This document shows, piece after piece, positions 54,152 through 63,600 of a stretch of DNA of 64,000 nucleotides. Where the stretch lies: contig NZ_JACXXJ020000005.1 in NCBI RefSeq assembly GCF_014926405.1, forward strand, positions 2,609,001 through 2,673,000. Reading direction: 5' to 3'. The notes under the pieces are model-generated. The model was not told where the DNA came from, ran no database searches, and was given only the letters and a program-made list of their open reading frames with translations. Source of the DNA: Agrobacterium vitis (GTDB taxonomy: Bacteria; Pseudomonadota; Alphaproteobacteria; Rhizobiales; Rhizobiaceae). Position numbers and translations under genes: made by a program. Position 1 is the stretch's first letter, and the number at the start of each line of letters is the position of its first letter.

Positions 54152-55429
54152 TCAGGAGCGCAGCGCCGCCACTGGCGATTGGCGATAGGCAAGCCAGGCT
54201 GGCAGTGCCGAAAGCACTCCGGCAAAGACCAGCATGGCGCAGATCTGCCAACCATCCTGGCTTGCGAATTCGACCGGCAGGTTGAAGCCATTGCTGGTCT
54301 TGACGGTTTGCGAAATGACCCTTGCTGCCGCATATCCCATAGCCACACCAAACACGATACCGCCCAGGAACAGGCTGAAAAGCTCGCACCAGACGATCAG
54401 GAAGACCGAGAACCTGGGAGCGCCAAAGGCTCTGAGGGCGCCGATCTGCTTGCGGCGTTGGCCGATATGAACGACCGTCACCAGCAAGAGTGCGCCCGCC
54501 ACCAGCGCCTGCGCGCCGATTGCCACGAAGGACAAAACCAGTTTCGCGTCGCCCAGCGTCGCGTAAAGCCTGGTCAGGACCTCGCCGGGGAAAACGCCGA
54601 GTGTCCGGTCGTTGCGATAGTCCTGCCGCAGCTTATAGGCGGCGGAAATGGTTTTCGGCTTGACCAGAATGGCCGGTACGCCGGGGTCTGCGGCTGAAAA
54701 CTGCTCTGAGAGAGCAGCATTGGGGTCGATATGGCCGTGATGATCATGCTCGTCATGGTCTTCGCCGTGACCGGCTTCCCCCTTGTCCGCTGCTGCCTCC
54801 TCCGCATCATGATCCTCATGCTCTTCACCGAGACCGTGAATATGCCAGACGGCCTGAACCGGAACGAGGATTGCACGATCCCAGGCCGTGCCGGTGGCTT
54901 TCAGCCTGCCAACGACATGATAGGCCAGTTCGCCATGGGTATGGCCGCCTTCGGCAGCCGTGCCATGCATCGGCTTGACCGTATCGCCGGTCTTCAGTTT
55001 CACATCGGCACCGACCACCGCCTCGCCTTCAAGCGCGAACATCTGTCCTTCGGCAAAGCCCGGCGTGGTCGCAGTGATCAGCCGTGTCGTCGTACCGACA
55101 ATCGGATAGCCGGAAAAACTATCGCCAAACGCCACAGGTGCTGCCCATTCCACGCGGGGATCGGTCTGCAATGTCGCCAGAACCGCACCCGGCACCAGCG
55201 GCAAGGGCGAAGGCTGCAAAAACACTGAGGACAGGACCAACTGGGTTTCCGACCCGGCTGCGCCGATCACCAGATCGAATTTATCGGCAGCCCGGGCACT
55301 GCCCAGCCGCAAAGCTCGTTCCTGCAAGGTCACCGTCACGCCAAGCGCGGTCGAGAGCGCCACCAGCAGGCAGACAACCAGCGCACCGGCCCAGAGGCGG
55401 CGCAGATCGGCAAGGATGAAACGGATCAT
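54152..55429 (-). CDS. FtsX-type ABC transporter permease with histidine-rich periplasmic loop
   Basis: A 425-aa MacB/LolC-type permease: one N-terminal membrane segment (about 14-34), a large periplasmic domain (about 40-295) and three C-terminal segments with GAQALVAGALLLVTVVHIGQRR and RRKQIGALRAFGAP. The periplasmic domain contains an insert (about 193-237) with over ten His plus many Asp/Glu, which could bind Zn or another divalent metal. It is 4 bp overlapped with its ATPase gene. Not a lipoprotein exporter by context. Metal efflux or delivery is a guess. Confidence 0.85.
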   Translation of the reverse strand: MIRFILADLRRLWAGALVVCLLVALSTALGVTVTLQERALRLGSARAADKFDLVIGAAGSETQLVLSSVFLQPSPLPLVPGAVLATLQTDPRVEWAAPVAFGDSFSGYPIVGTTTRLITATTPGFAEGQMFALEGEAVVGADVKLKTGDTVKPMHGTAAEGGHTHGELAYHVVGRLKATGTAWDRAILVPVQAVWHIHGLGEEHEDHDAEEAAADKGEAGHGEDHDEHDHHGHIDPNAALSEQFSAADPGVPAILVKPKTISAAYKLRQDYRNDRTLGVFPGEVLTRLYATLGDAKLVLSFVAIGAQALVAGALLLVTVVHIGQRRKQIGALRAFGAPRFSVFLIVWCELFSLFLGGIVFGVAMGYAAARVISQTVKTSNGFNLPVEFASQDGWQICAMLVFAGVLSALPAWLAYRQSPVAALRS

Positions 55430-56139
55430 GCGTCACCTTCCCGAGGACCGGTCTGATGCCCAACAAAGTCACCTGTGTCATGGACGATTTCACCGTTTTT
55501 CAGCTCGATCCTGCGGGGCAGGCGCTCCACCAGACGGGCATCGTGGGAAACGACGATCAAGGTGCTGCCCTCACTTTTCGCCAGATCCAGAAGAAGATCG
55601 GCAACCGCAGCCCCCGCCTCGGCGTCGAGGCTTGCGGTCGGCTCGTCGGCAATGATCACGCCGGGTTTTCTCAACAGCGCCCGGGCCACCGCCACCCGCT
55701 GCATTTCGCCACGCGACATGGTTTCAATAGCCTGATCAGGACGCCCAAGGCCGAAACGCTGCATCAAGTCGTGGGCGCGCTTGACGCAAGCAGGCGTCCC
55801 CACCCGCGCCAGCCGGGCTGGCAGCAGGATATTGTCGATGGCCGACAGGCCGGAGAACAAATGAAATTCCTGCATGACAAGACCGATATGCGCCGCGCGG
55901 AACCGGTCGCGCGCGCCCTCTGACAGACCCGACAGGTCGGTGCCGTTCCAGCGGGCATTGCCTTGGCGCAGACGCTCCAGCCCGGTCATCACATTAACAA
56001 GCGTGCTTTTGCCCGAACCGGAACCGCCGATGATCGCCAGTTGAGCCCCGGCGGCAACCTCAAGCCGGCCAATGCTTAAAACCGGCTTCGGCAGGCCCGC
56101 GTAGCGGACCGCCACATCCTCAAGAACAAGCGACATCAT
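55426..56139 (-). CDS. ABC transporter ATP-binding protein, LolD/MacB type
   Basis: A 237-aa ATPase with Walker A GGSGSGKST near residue 38, Q-loop VMQEFHLF, signature MSRGEMQRV (a variant of LSGGQ) and Walker B VIIADEPTASLD. The LolD-type sequence and the overlap with the FtsX permease define a single transporter. It sits 6 bp after the upstream small exported protein gene. Confidence 0.92.
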   Translation of the reverse strand: MMSLVLEDVAVRYAGLPKPVLSIGRLEVAAGAQLAIIGGSGSGKSTLVNVMTGLERLRQGNARWNGTDLSGLSEGARDRFRAAHIGLVMQEFHLFSGLSAIDNILLPARLARVGTPACVKRAHDLMQRFGLGRPDQAIETMSRGEMQRVAVARALLRKPGVIIADEPTASLDAEAGAAVADLLLDLAKSEGSTLIVVSHDARLVERLPRRIELKNGEIVHDTGDFVGHQTGPREGDA

Positions 56140-56145
56140 GGGTGA

Positions 56146-56613
56146 TCACACCGTGCCATAAGTGGCATTTCTCAGCCGCAACAGACTAACGAAACCCGTT
56201 TCAGGGTCGGTCCAGGACCCCATTTCCAGGGTTCCAGCCACTTCGATGCGGGTTCCCGGCTGCACGAATGTCTGCTTTCTATCCAGGTAGACCACGACGA
56301 TATTGTCCGGCCAGTCCGCGTCGGAGGAGCAGAACGGGCAGAGCGCCATCGGAATTTCCGTCAGCACGAAAAACGCCGCTTCCGCCTTCAGCGGCGGCGC
56401 CATGAAACCGCGCATCGCCACCGGTTTTCCGGCGGCCTGTTTGACCATATCGGAAAATTCCAGCCCGAGCACGCCAACCTTGCCATAGAGCTGGTCGAAA
56501 TCGATCAGCTGCGGTGCTGCTTTTGCCGCTTTTGAGAACAGCCCAAGGGCGGCAAACCCGAAAAGGGCCAAACTGTCTCGCCGCCGAAAAGCAACCCTGC
56601 TGAGATCTTTCAT
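56146..56613 (-). CDS. small exported Cys-containing protein (DUF3299-like) of the ABC operon
   Basis: A 155-aa protein with a twin-arginine-like signal (FRRRDSLALFGFAALGLFSK) and a mature part with GFMAPPL and a CPFCSSD motif that could bind a metal or form a disulfide. It resembles proteins of the DUF3299 type that I recall beside FtsX-type ABC modules with metal links (for example Vibrio Zrg). The name is from memory. I use the ATG at 56613; the open frame continues 44 codons upstream. It leads the three-gene operon. Confidence 0.7.
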   Translation of the reverse strand: MKDLSRVAFRRRDSLALFGFAALGLFSKAAKAAPQLIDFDQLYGKVGVLGLEFSDMVKQAAGKPVAMRGFMAPPLKAEAAFFVLTEIPMALCPFCSSDADWPDNIVVVYLDRKQTFVQPGTRIEVAGTLEMGSWTDPETGFVSLLRLRNATYGTV

Positions 56614-56769
56614 CGTAACGCCTCGGCACTGAACACGGCATCGCACCACGCCATGAACCCTCAAAAAATAGAGCATTTCCAGGAAATGCGTAAAAACAAA
56701 TGGTGGAAGTCTCAATAGAATAGGCTCCAGATGCGATATCCGCACCCGGAGCCGAGTATCATAGCAGGC

Positions 56770-58524
56770 TTAGTTGGCCTTTGGCGCACCAAGGGCAAAA
56801 GCGTCGGCCAAGACCTTGTAGACGTCGCTTTCTTCCAAATAGCCCTTGAAGCCTTCCGAACCGGCACCCGTGGCCTGAAGCACGACATCGTCAACAGCGT
56901 GAACGGCGGTGTCGGCCGAACGGGGCAGATTGCCTTCGCGGAAAACCGCACCCGGCACGGACTTATAGGCCTCGTTGGCGACGTATTGCTTCTTCTCGTT
57001 CTGAATTGCCGGCTCGAACGGACCGTCCATCTTGGGGCGGAAGGTCTCGTAATAGTCCGGGAAGTTGGACGAGAACACAGCCAGGCGACGCGATACATCG
57101 ACCTTGTCCGGGAAGCCGTCGCCGTCCTTGTCTTCATAGTTCGGGAAGCCGGCATCGGCATAGACGCCGACCTTTTCGCGCATCTCAGTGCCGGGCTTGT
57201 CGTCGTCAATGGTTCCGATGATGGAAACGCCATGGGTGTGGTCGCCGGTGACGACGATCAGCGTATCGGGATGAGTCTTCAGGAATTCGAGGCCAAGCCC
57301 AATCGCCTGATCGAATTCGATGGTTTCATACATCGCCCGATCCCAATCCATTGGATGGGACATTTTATCGATGGAAGCGCCTTCGACCATCAGGAAGAAG
57401 CCGTCCTGGTTCTTGGAGAGCTGATCAAGGGCAACCTTGGTCATATCGACCAGGCCCGGCTGATCGGGGAATTTGTCGACGGTCCCCTTCTTCAGGAACT
57501 TGCGATCCAGAAGCGTATCCATGTTGCCGGTATGAAACAGACCGAGCAGCTTGCCGCTATTGGTGCCAGCAGCGGCGTCCAGTTCGGTCTTTGAGGTCGC
57601 CAGCGTATAGCCGGCATTCTTGAACTCGGCGATATAGTCCTTGTCGTCCTTGCGCTTCGAGCCGGGGATGGACTTGGACAGGAAATAGGCCGAACCGCCG
57701 CCCAGGATAACATCCGGCTTGACGTTGAACATCATGCCGACAATTTCGGCCTTATCGGCGCGGGCGCGGGTATGGGAGACCACGGCAGCGGGCGTTGCGT
57801 CTTCGATTTCAGCCGGAGAAACAATACCAATCGACTTTTTGGTGGTGCGGCGCAGCGCCTCGGCAATGGTTTCGACCTTCGGGTCATCAAGGGTATTCGG
57901 GGTGCGGTCGGCATAAACGCCAAGCGCGTTCACGGCGGTCTTGTGGCCGGTCATATAGGCCGACATGGTGTTGGCGCTATCGGTGGCGATGGCATTGGTC
58001 GAGGACGTGCCGATAAAGGCCATCCGGTCGAGGCTATCCATGTTGAGATGGCCGTTAGCCTTGCCTTCGGTCATGCCCTTGGACATGATGCGGGCGCCGG
58101 TGCGGTGGGCAACCGACAGACCGTCGCCGAGGAAGAAAATGATATTCTTGGCAACAGGCTTTTGCTGGGTCGCATAGACATCCCAGGTGACGGATTTCTT
58201 TTCGTCGCCAGCCGAAACCTCGACCTTGTAGGAGCCTGCCGGAAGCTTGACATCGCGCAGGATCAGGGCCGAACCCAGAACCTTGTCTTCCTTGCCTTTT
58301 TCTTCGGCGGTGAACTGTGCCTGGCTGCCGAACACGGCCTTGTAGTCCTGGCCGTTAACGGTGATTTTTACGTCTTCCGGCTTGACGACAGATTTCAGCT
58401 CGACCTTGAAATCAAAGGGAGAACCGGTGAGGATCGTGGCGCGATCAAGCGGATAGACCGTGGCGGCTTGAGCGCCACCTGCCAGAACCGTCGTGGTAAA
58501 AAGAGCTGCGAGAATGGTGCGCAT
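56770..58524 (-). CDS. alkaline phosphatase, periplasmic
   Basis: A PhoA-superfamily enzyme that releases phosphate from organic esters in the periplasm. The 584-aa protein has a signal peptide (residues 1-20, GGAQA), an extra N-terminal beta domain (about 25-120), FFLGDGLSVAHRTGAR, the catalytic Ser in ATDSANTMSAYMTG, and metal ligands in SIDKMSHPMDWDRA and VTGDHTHGVSI. An EF-hand-like DKDGDGFPDKVD lies near residue 455. The ATG at 58524 has GGGGGA 7 bp upstream. A near-perfect PHO box precedes it, so phosphate starvation control is likely. Confidence 0.93.
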   Translation of the reverse strand: MRTILAALFTTTVLAGGAQAATVYPLDRATILTGSPFDFKVELKSVVKPEDVKITVNGQDYKAVFGSQAQFTAEEKGKEDKVLGSALILRDVKLPAGSYKVEVSAGDEKKSVTWDVYATQQKPVAKNIIFFLGDGLSVAHRTGARIMSKGMTEGKANGHLNMDSLDRMAFIGTSSTNAIATDSANTMSAYMTGHKTAVNALGVYADRTPNTLDDPKVETIAEALRRTTKKSIGIVSPAEIEDATPAAVVSHTRARADKAEIVGMMFNVKPDVILGGGSAYFLSKSIPGSKRKDDKDYIAEFKNAGYTLATSKTELDAAAGTNSGKLLGLFHTGNMDTLLDRKFLKKGTVDKFPDQPGLVDMTKVALDQLSKNQDGFFLMVEGASIDKMSHPMDWDRAMYETIEFDQAIGLGLEFLKTHPDTLIVVTGDHTHGVSIIGTIDDDKPGTEMREKVGVYADAGFPNYEDKDGDGFPDKVDVSRRLAVFSSNFPDYYETFRPKMDGPFEPAIQNEKKQYVANEAYKSVPGAVFREGNLPRSADTAVHAVDDVVLQATGAGSEGFKGYLEESDVYKVLADAFALGAPKAN

Positions 58525-58578
58525 AATGTTTCCCCCAATATGTGCCAGATGATTGCAGGGCGGTCTTAGGGCGCAGAG

Positions 58579-58596
58579 ATGACAGGCAGATGACAA
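58579..58596 (-). promoter_or_regulatory. PHO box upstream of alkaline phosphatase
   Basis: On the minus strand the site reads TTGTCAT-CTGC-CTGTCAT, matching the PhoB consensus CTGTCATNNNNCTGTCAT at 13 of 14 fixed positions. It ends 55 bp before the ATG. Together with the gene's product this is strong evidence for PhoB activation. Confidence 0.82.
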
Positions 58597-58629
58597 CGCC
58601 CGATTGCGTGCCGATTGTCTAAATGCCTC

Positions 58630-59448
58630 TCAATCCTTGCGGAAGACAATGCTGGCCGTCCACCCGGTGATCACAGCCACCAGGACGGCGAAGATGCCAT
58701 AGGACAAGGGCTGATTATGGGCAGCATCGGTGATTGCCTGTTCGACACCGGTCTTCACCACCCGCAGGCGCAGATCCTTCTGGGCCAGGAAGACGCCGCT
58801 CTTGAACAGATAGGCATGCACGACATGCACGCCATCGGGAATACTGGCGGGCAGCCGCAGGCTGGCGCGAAACAGATTGGTGCTGACGAAACGAATACCG
58901 GTATCGCCCTCCTGATAAAGGCCGTTCGTCTGTTGCAGGCGGCGATAGGCAGCCCGGAACTCGCCCATATTGATATCGCCAACGAAATGGCCAGTCGGCG
59001 TCAATGGCAGATAGTCGACGCCAAGCCCCAGATCGTTCAGAACCTCGCGCGGGGCAATCGCCTGCACCGGCCTGGTGCTGGCAACCGAATAGGAGGTCGG
59101 CACCCGCTCGAAAGTCAGGGATTGACGGTTGACCCAGATGCCCAGGAACCGCTCCTTGCGCCGGACGGTCGCCGCTTCGCGTGGACCTTCCAGCGTTACC
59201 ACGACATCATATTGGCCGATGGCCAGCAGCAATTGATCGACATTGTTCAACGCACCAAACACGGTGAGATCCGCCCCGCGAAAATCCGAGGTAATGGCGA
59301 TTTCATTGGTGGACGTGCCAATTTCCAGCGTTTCCTTGCCGGTACTGTCAGGGGTCAGAAAGGGGATCTGGGCGCTCGCGGTGCTCGCAAACAGGATTGC
59401 GCCAGAGAATGCCATCAGCGTCAGAAGCATGAACCGGCCCAGGATCAT
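58630..59448 (-). CDS. TIGR02186 family transmembrane protein
   Basis: A 272-aa protein with a signal peptide (residues about 1-27, ending TASAQ), a periplasmic beta-rich domain and a C-terminal membrane segment (about 248-268). It fits the alphaproteobacterial TIGR02186 family by its size, layout and location behind a TauE-type gene. The ATG at 59448 overlaps the TauE stop (ATGA). Function unknown; the partner suggests sulfur compound transport. Confidence 0.83.
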   Translation of the reverse strand: MILGRFMLLTLMAFSGAILFASTASAQIPFLTPDSTGKETLEIGTSTNEIAITSDFRGADLTVFGALNNVDQLLLAIGQYDVVVTLEGPREAATVRRKERFLGIWVNRQSLTFERVPTSYSVASTRPVQAIAPREVLNDLGLGVDYLPLTPTGHFVGDINMGEFRAAYRRLQQTNGLYQEGDTGIRFVSTNLFRASLRLPASIPDGVHVVHAYLFKSGVFLAQKDLRLRVVKTGVEQAITDAAHNQPLSYGIFAVLVAVITGWTASIVFRKD

Positions 59449-60368
59449 CGGCCCGTACTCCCCACCACTATGGAATAGGCATCCTCTGGAGTCATCACCA
59501 GTTCGATGGCAAGACGCAGGCCAACCGCCATCACCAGCAGGCCCAGCAGGGCGCGCAATTGTTCGCCGCGTAGCTTCTGGCCGACCCGCACCCCATATTG
59601 CGCGCCGATCACGCCAGCGATCATCAGCATGAAGGCCAGAACGATATCGACCGAATAATTGGCCTTGGCCTGGGCGATGGTGGTGAAGGCGCTGACGAAG
59701 ATGATCTGGAACAGCGAGGTGCCGACCACGACATTGGTGGGGATGCGCAACAGATAGATCATCGCCGGCACCAGAATAAAGCCACCGCCGATCCCCATCG
59801 GTGTCAGCACGCCGACGAGGAAACCGAGCACCAGAATGGGGATGGCGCTGAGATAGATCTTCGATTTCTTGAAGCGCATCTTGAAGGGCAGCCGATGCAC
59901 CCAATTGTGATGACCGGGGCGGCGCACGGGCGCTGGCTGCTTGCGGGCCGCACGGCGCAGAGCGCCGATGCTTTCCCAGAGCATCAGCGTGCCGATGGAG
60001 CCCAGCAGCACGACATAAAGGATAGAAATGAACAGGTCGATCTGGCCGAGCTTACGCAGAGCGACGAAAATCCACATGCCGAGCGACGCACCGAACAACC
60101 CGCCAACCAGCAGCACGCCGCCAAGCTTCAAATCCAGCGAGCCACGCCGAAAATGACTCATCGCGCCGGAAACCGAAGAGGCCACCACCTGATTGGCACC
60201 GGTGGCAACGGCAACGACGGGCGGAATATTATAGAAGATCAGCAGGGGGGTGATCAGGAACCCGCCGCCGACACCAAACATGCCCGAGAGAAAGCCAACA
60301 GCCGCGCCCATGCCGAGGATGATGAAAATATTCACCGACAGTTCCGCAATCGGCAGGTAAAGTGTCAC
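59445..60368 (-). CDS. sulfite exporter TauE/SafE family protein
   Basis: A 307-aa membrane permease of the TSUP family with about eight segments: GMGAAVGFLSGMFGVGGGFLI near residue 20 and a second copy GFLVGVLTPMGIGGGFILVP near 180, the two-fold repeat typical of TauE/SafE. It moves sulfite, sulfoacetate or related anions in known members; the substrate here is unknown. It forms a coupled pair with the TIGR02186 gene. Confidence 0.92.
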   Translation of the reverse strand: MTLYLPIAELSVNIFIILGMGAAVGFLSGMFGVGGGFLITPLLIFYNIPPVVAVATGANQVVASSVSGAMSHFRRGSLDLKLGGVLLVGGLFGASLGMWIFVALRKLGQIDLFISILYVVLLGSIGTLMLWESIGALRRAARKQPAPVRRPGHHNWVHRLPFKMRFKKSKIYLSAIPILVLGFLVGVLTPMGIGGGFILVPAMIYLLRIPTNVVVGTSLFQIIFVSAFTTIAQAKANYSVDIVLAFMLMIAGVIGAQYGVRVGQKLRGEQLRALLGLLVMAVGLRLAIELVMTPEDAYSIVVGSTGR

Positions 60369-60502
60369 GGCTGTCCTCGAAATGCGCCCGAAATGCCAAA
60401 TTCCGCCGTCATGGCCGGAATGCCCATGACGATGCCCGTCAATCCTTACGATATCATTCGTTAAATCCCGGTAGATTTAGGGGAGCTTGCCCCAAAAATC
60501 CT

Positions 60503-60535
60503 CAAGCGTCACGTATTCTAAAATCGTGACGCTTG
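60503..60535 (-). terminator. hairpin terminator after the PodJ-like gene
   Basis: An 11-bp perfect stem (CAAGCGTCACG / CGTGACGCTTG) with an 11-base loop, and a T-rich stretch on its minus-strand 3' side. It ends the leftward podJ-like transcript and lies upstream of the tauE-like gene. Confidence 0.72.
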
Positions 60536-60637
60536 CCCGGCACCCGGCAATAATGATCACCTAAGCAGGTGTGTTTGGGCGATTGTAAGAGGAATTCGTT
60601 CGCCTGCAAGGTTAAACTCAACCACCCCGACCCAGCA

Positions 60638-63600
60638 TCAACCGTTATGGGCCAGCAACGCCTTGACCAGTTCGTTGGAAACCTTGCCGCTTGGCTCCTG
60701 GCCCACCGAGGTCTGGAAGGCTTTGATGGCAGCAACGGTGCGGGCACCGAGCTTGCCGTCCGGCTCTCCGGCATTGAAGCCGTTCTTGTTGAGAATGGCC
60801 TGGATGTTGCGGACCGCCTTTTCCATATCGACGCTGCCGGTCTTCAGGCTCTTGCCGACCCATTCATCCGGCAGGTTGACCGTGTTGGCATCGGCATTCA
60901 TTGGCATTGTCTGCCATTGCTGGACGCTCGCCTTGGCACGAGCAAGTGCAGCAGGCTGCATCGATCTTGCCACTTCTTCCTGCTTGGCAGCGGCATCCTT
61001 GTCGCCCTGGCTGGCGGCCAGCGCGAACCATTTATAGGAGGCTTCCAGATCCGGCTTCACACCCGTACCGCGCGCATAGAGCACCGCGAGATTAAACTGG
61101 CTGTCCGTCACGCCGAGGTCGGCGGCCCTGGCAAACCACTTGGCCGCAGCATCCATATCCGGCTTGCCATCGCCACCGGAGGCGTAGAGCACGGCGAGGT
61201 TATGCATGGCGCTGGCATTGCCCGCGTCAGCGGCCTGGCTGTAAAGCCCTTTCGCCCGTGTCAGGTCGCGCTGAACGCCAGTGCCTTTTTCATAAAGCCC
61301 GGCAAGGCGATATTGAGCAGGCGCCAGCCCCAGATCGGCGGCGCGCTGGAACCAGACCGCAGCCTGTGAGACATCACCGGGCAGGCCGCGTGCTTCCATA
61401 TAGCGCGAACCGATTTCGAATAGGGCAGCTGGCTCGCCCGCCTTGGCAGCCGTCACCAAGGAAGCGGGAGACAGATCGGCGGGCACCTCGAACAGCGGCT
61501 TGGCAGCCTCAGTCTTCGGGGCGGCAAATCCGGCCTGGGCCGCATCCGGCATCGGCGGTTGAGACGAGAGACCGGCGACCGTCTGGCTGCCATCCATCGG
61601 GGTGGAGGAAAGGCTGGCCTGTCCTGTCGGTGACGTCACCGGAATGACCGGCGCGGAAGATAGCTCGGCCTCGGTGCTTTCCACGGCGGGCTGGGATTGC
61701 GGCGCTTCGGCCTTGATCTCGACCGCCCGAACTGGTTGTTGAGGTGCCTGCTGGATCGAAGGTGCCTCAATGGCCGCAGAGGGTGCCAGTTTGGCAGGTG
61801 CCGGTGTGGCAGGCGCTTGCGCGGCCGGAGCCGGAGCATTGCCGCCGCCAAGCGTCTTTACTGCCGAGACGGCAAGGGCCGCCAGCAAAAGCGCGCCGAC
61901 CGCCATCAGGATCGGGCGACGATATCTGGAAAAGGCCGAGCCGCCAGCGACTTCGTCAGCGAGGGCTGTCCGGCTAGGGCGGCTGGCCCGATCGGTTTCC
62001 TGGGCTGCCGCCTGCGCCGCCCGGCGCGCGGCGGCAATGAAATCCATCCGGTCATCCGCTGATGCCGGTTTTACACCTGCCGCACCAAGCGCAGGTTCAG
62101 CCGGTGCAGAACCGGCCTGCTGACGCGCCCGGACCTTTTCCAGGATCTTGCGCACATCCGGCTTGCCGGAACCAGGCTCCAGCAATTCATTGGCCTCTTC
62201 CGGGGGGAGGATATCAACGGGATCGATGGAAGGCGCATCCTCGATCATCTGACGCGGGTGCGGCGCGGCGGCCTTTGCCGGTGTCGCGGTCTCGGTCTGC
62301 GCTTTCTTGATCTTCGGCTTCAGGCGCCGGCTCAAACCGGCGATCAGGCTGGGTTTCGCGACCTTCCCATCATCGCTCTGGGGACGAGCCTCGGCATGAG
62401 CGGGCGCATCGATAGTGTCTTCAGCCTGAAGAAGGTCAACAACCGGTTCCACGTCAGTCTCAACGGACGCGGTCCGCTGCGCAGCCGCAACCGCCTTATC
62501 GGCGCGATCTTCCTCACTGTTGGCGGTGGCAGTCCGGCGGTCCATCTGGTCGAGTTTTTCGGCAATCTGCACCAGGGTCTGGTGCAAAGCCTCGACGGTA
62601 CGGTGGCTGCGTTCCTCCCCGCCCCGGCTGATCTCTTCCAGGTGGCGCAGGTGATCGGCGAGCACGGCCAGCGTTTCGGAAATCTGGTCCTGTCCCGGCA
62701 CCTGAACGGTGGCCGGGCTTTGGCGGGCATAATTGTCCATCACAGCTTCGGCGGCCTGGCGGGCCGCCTCGACGATATACTCATCGCTGGTCGCCAGATA
62801 ATCCTCAAGGGCCGTCATCCTGCCCTCGATACGCTCACCCTGGCCATTGTCCGTCAAGGGCGAGGCACTGATCAGCGCCGAGAGATGGGCGATCTGCTGT
62901 TCCAACCCGGCAATGGCGGAGCCATCACCGGATGGCGAGGCACTCGTCTCATCCAGACGGGCAGCGATGGAGTAAAGCCGGTCGTCCAGGCTGCGCAGCA
63001 GGTTTTCATCCACCGATGATACCGTCGGCTGAGCATCGATCTGATCGATTCGCCTACCGATCACGGCAATCTGCTCGGCCAGCTTGTCGCTCAGCGAAGC
63101 ATGGTCCAGCGCGTCGATCTTGCGGGAGATATCGGAGAGATAGCCGGTCAGTTCGGGTTGCAGGCTTTCGCGCTGCGACATTTCCAGCATGCGGGTCAGA
63201 TCGTCCAGCCGCTCTTCCAACCGCTGGGCGGCCTGCTGGTGCGCCAAATCCTCGATTTTCAACGATAGCGCTTCGAGACGGTGCTCCAGATCACCAGCCG
63301 GAAACCCTGCGGTCTGCTCCGAAATCAGTTCCAGATGATGGGCAATGGTAGCGATCCGGTCTTCCAGACGCTCGATCAGACGCGGGTCGGTGGCTTGCCC
63401 CCCATGACGGCCAGAAACGGAAATGGCGCGGGAAATCTCGTCCAGACGGTGATCAAGCTGGCCGAACTGCTCCAGCATCGCCTGGCTGTTGGGCTCCAGA
63501 TGCTGGCCGATATGCTCAAGCGCCTTGGCAATGGCAACCAGCTTGTCTTCCAGGAGCCGCACGGAGCGCACATCGCCGATCGTGCCCAATTGCTGCTTGA

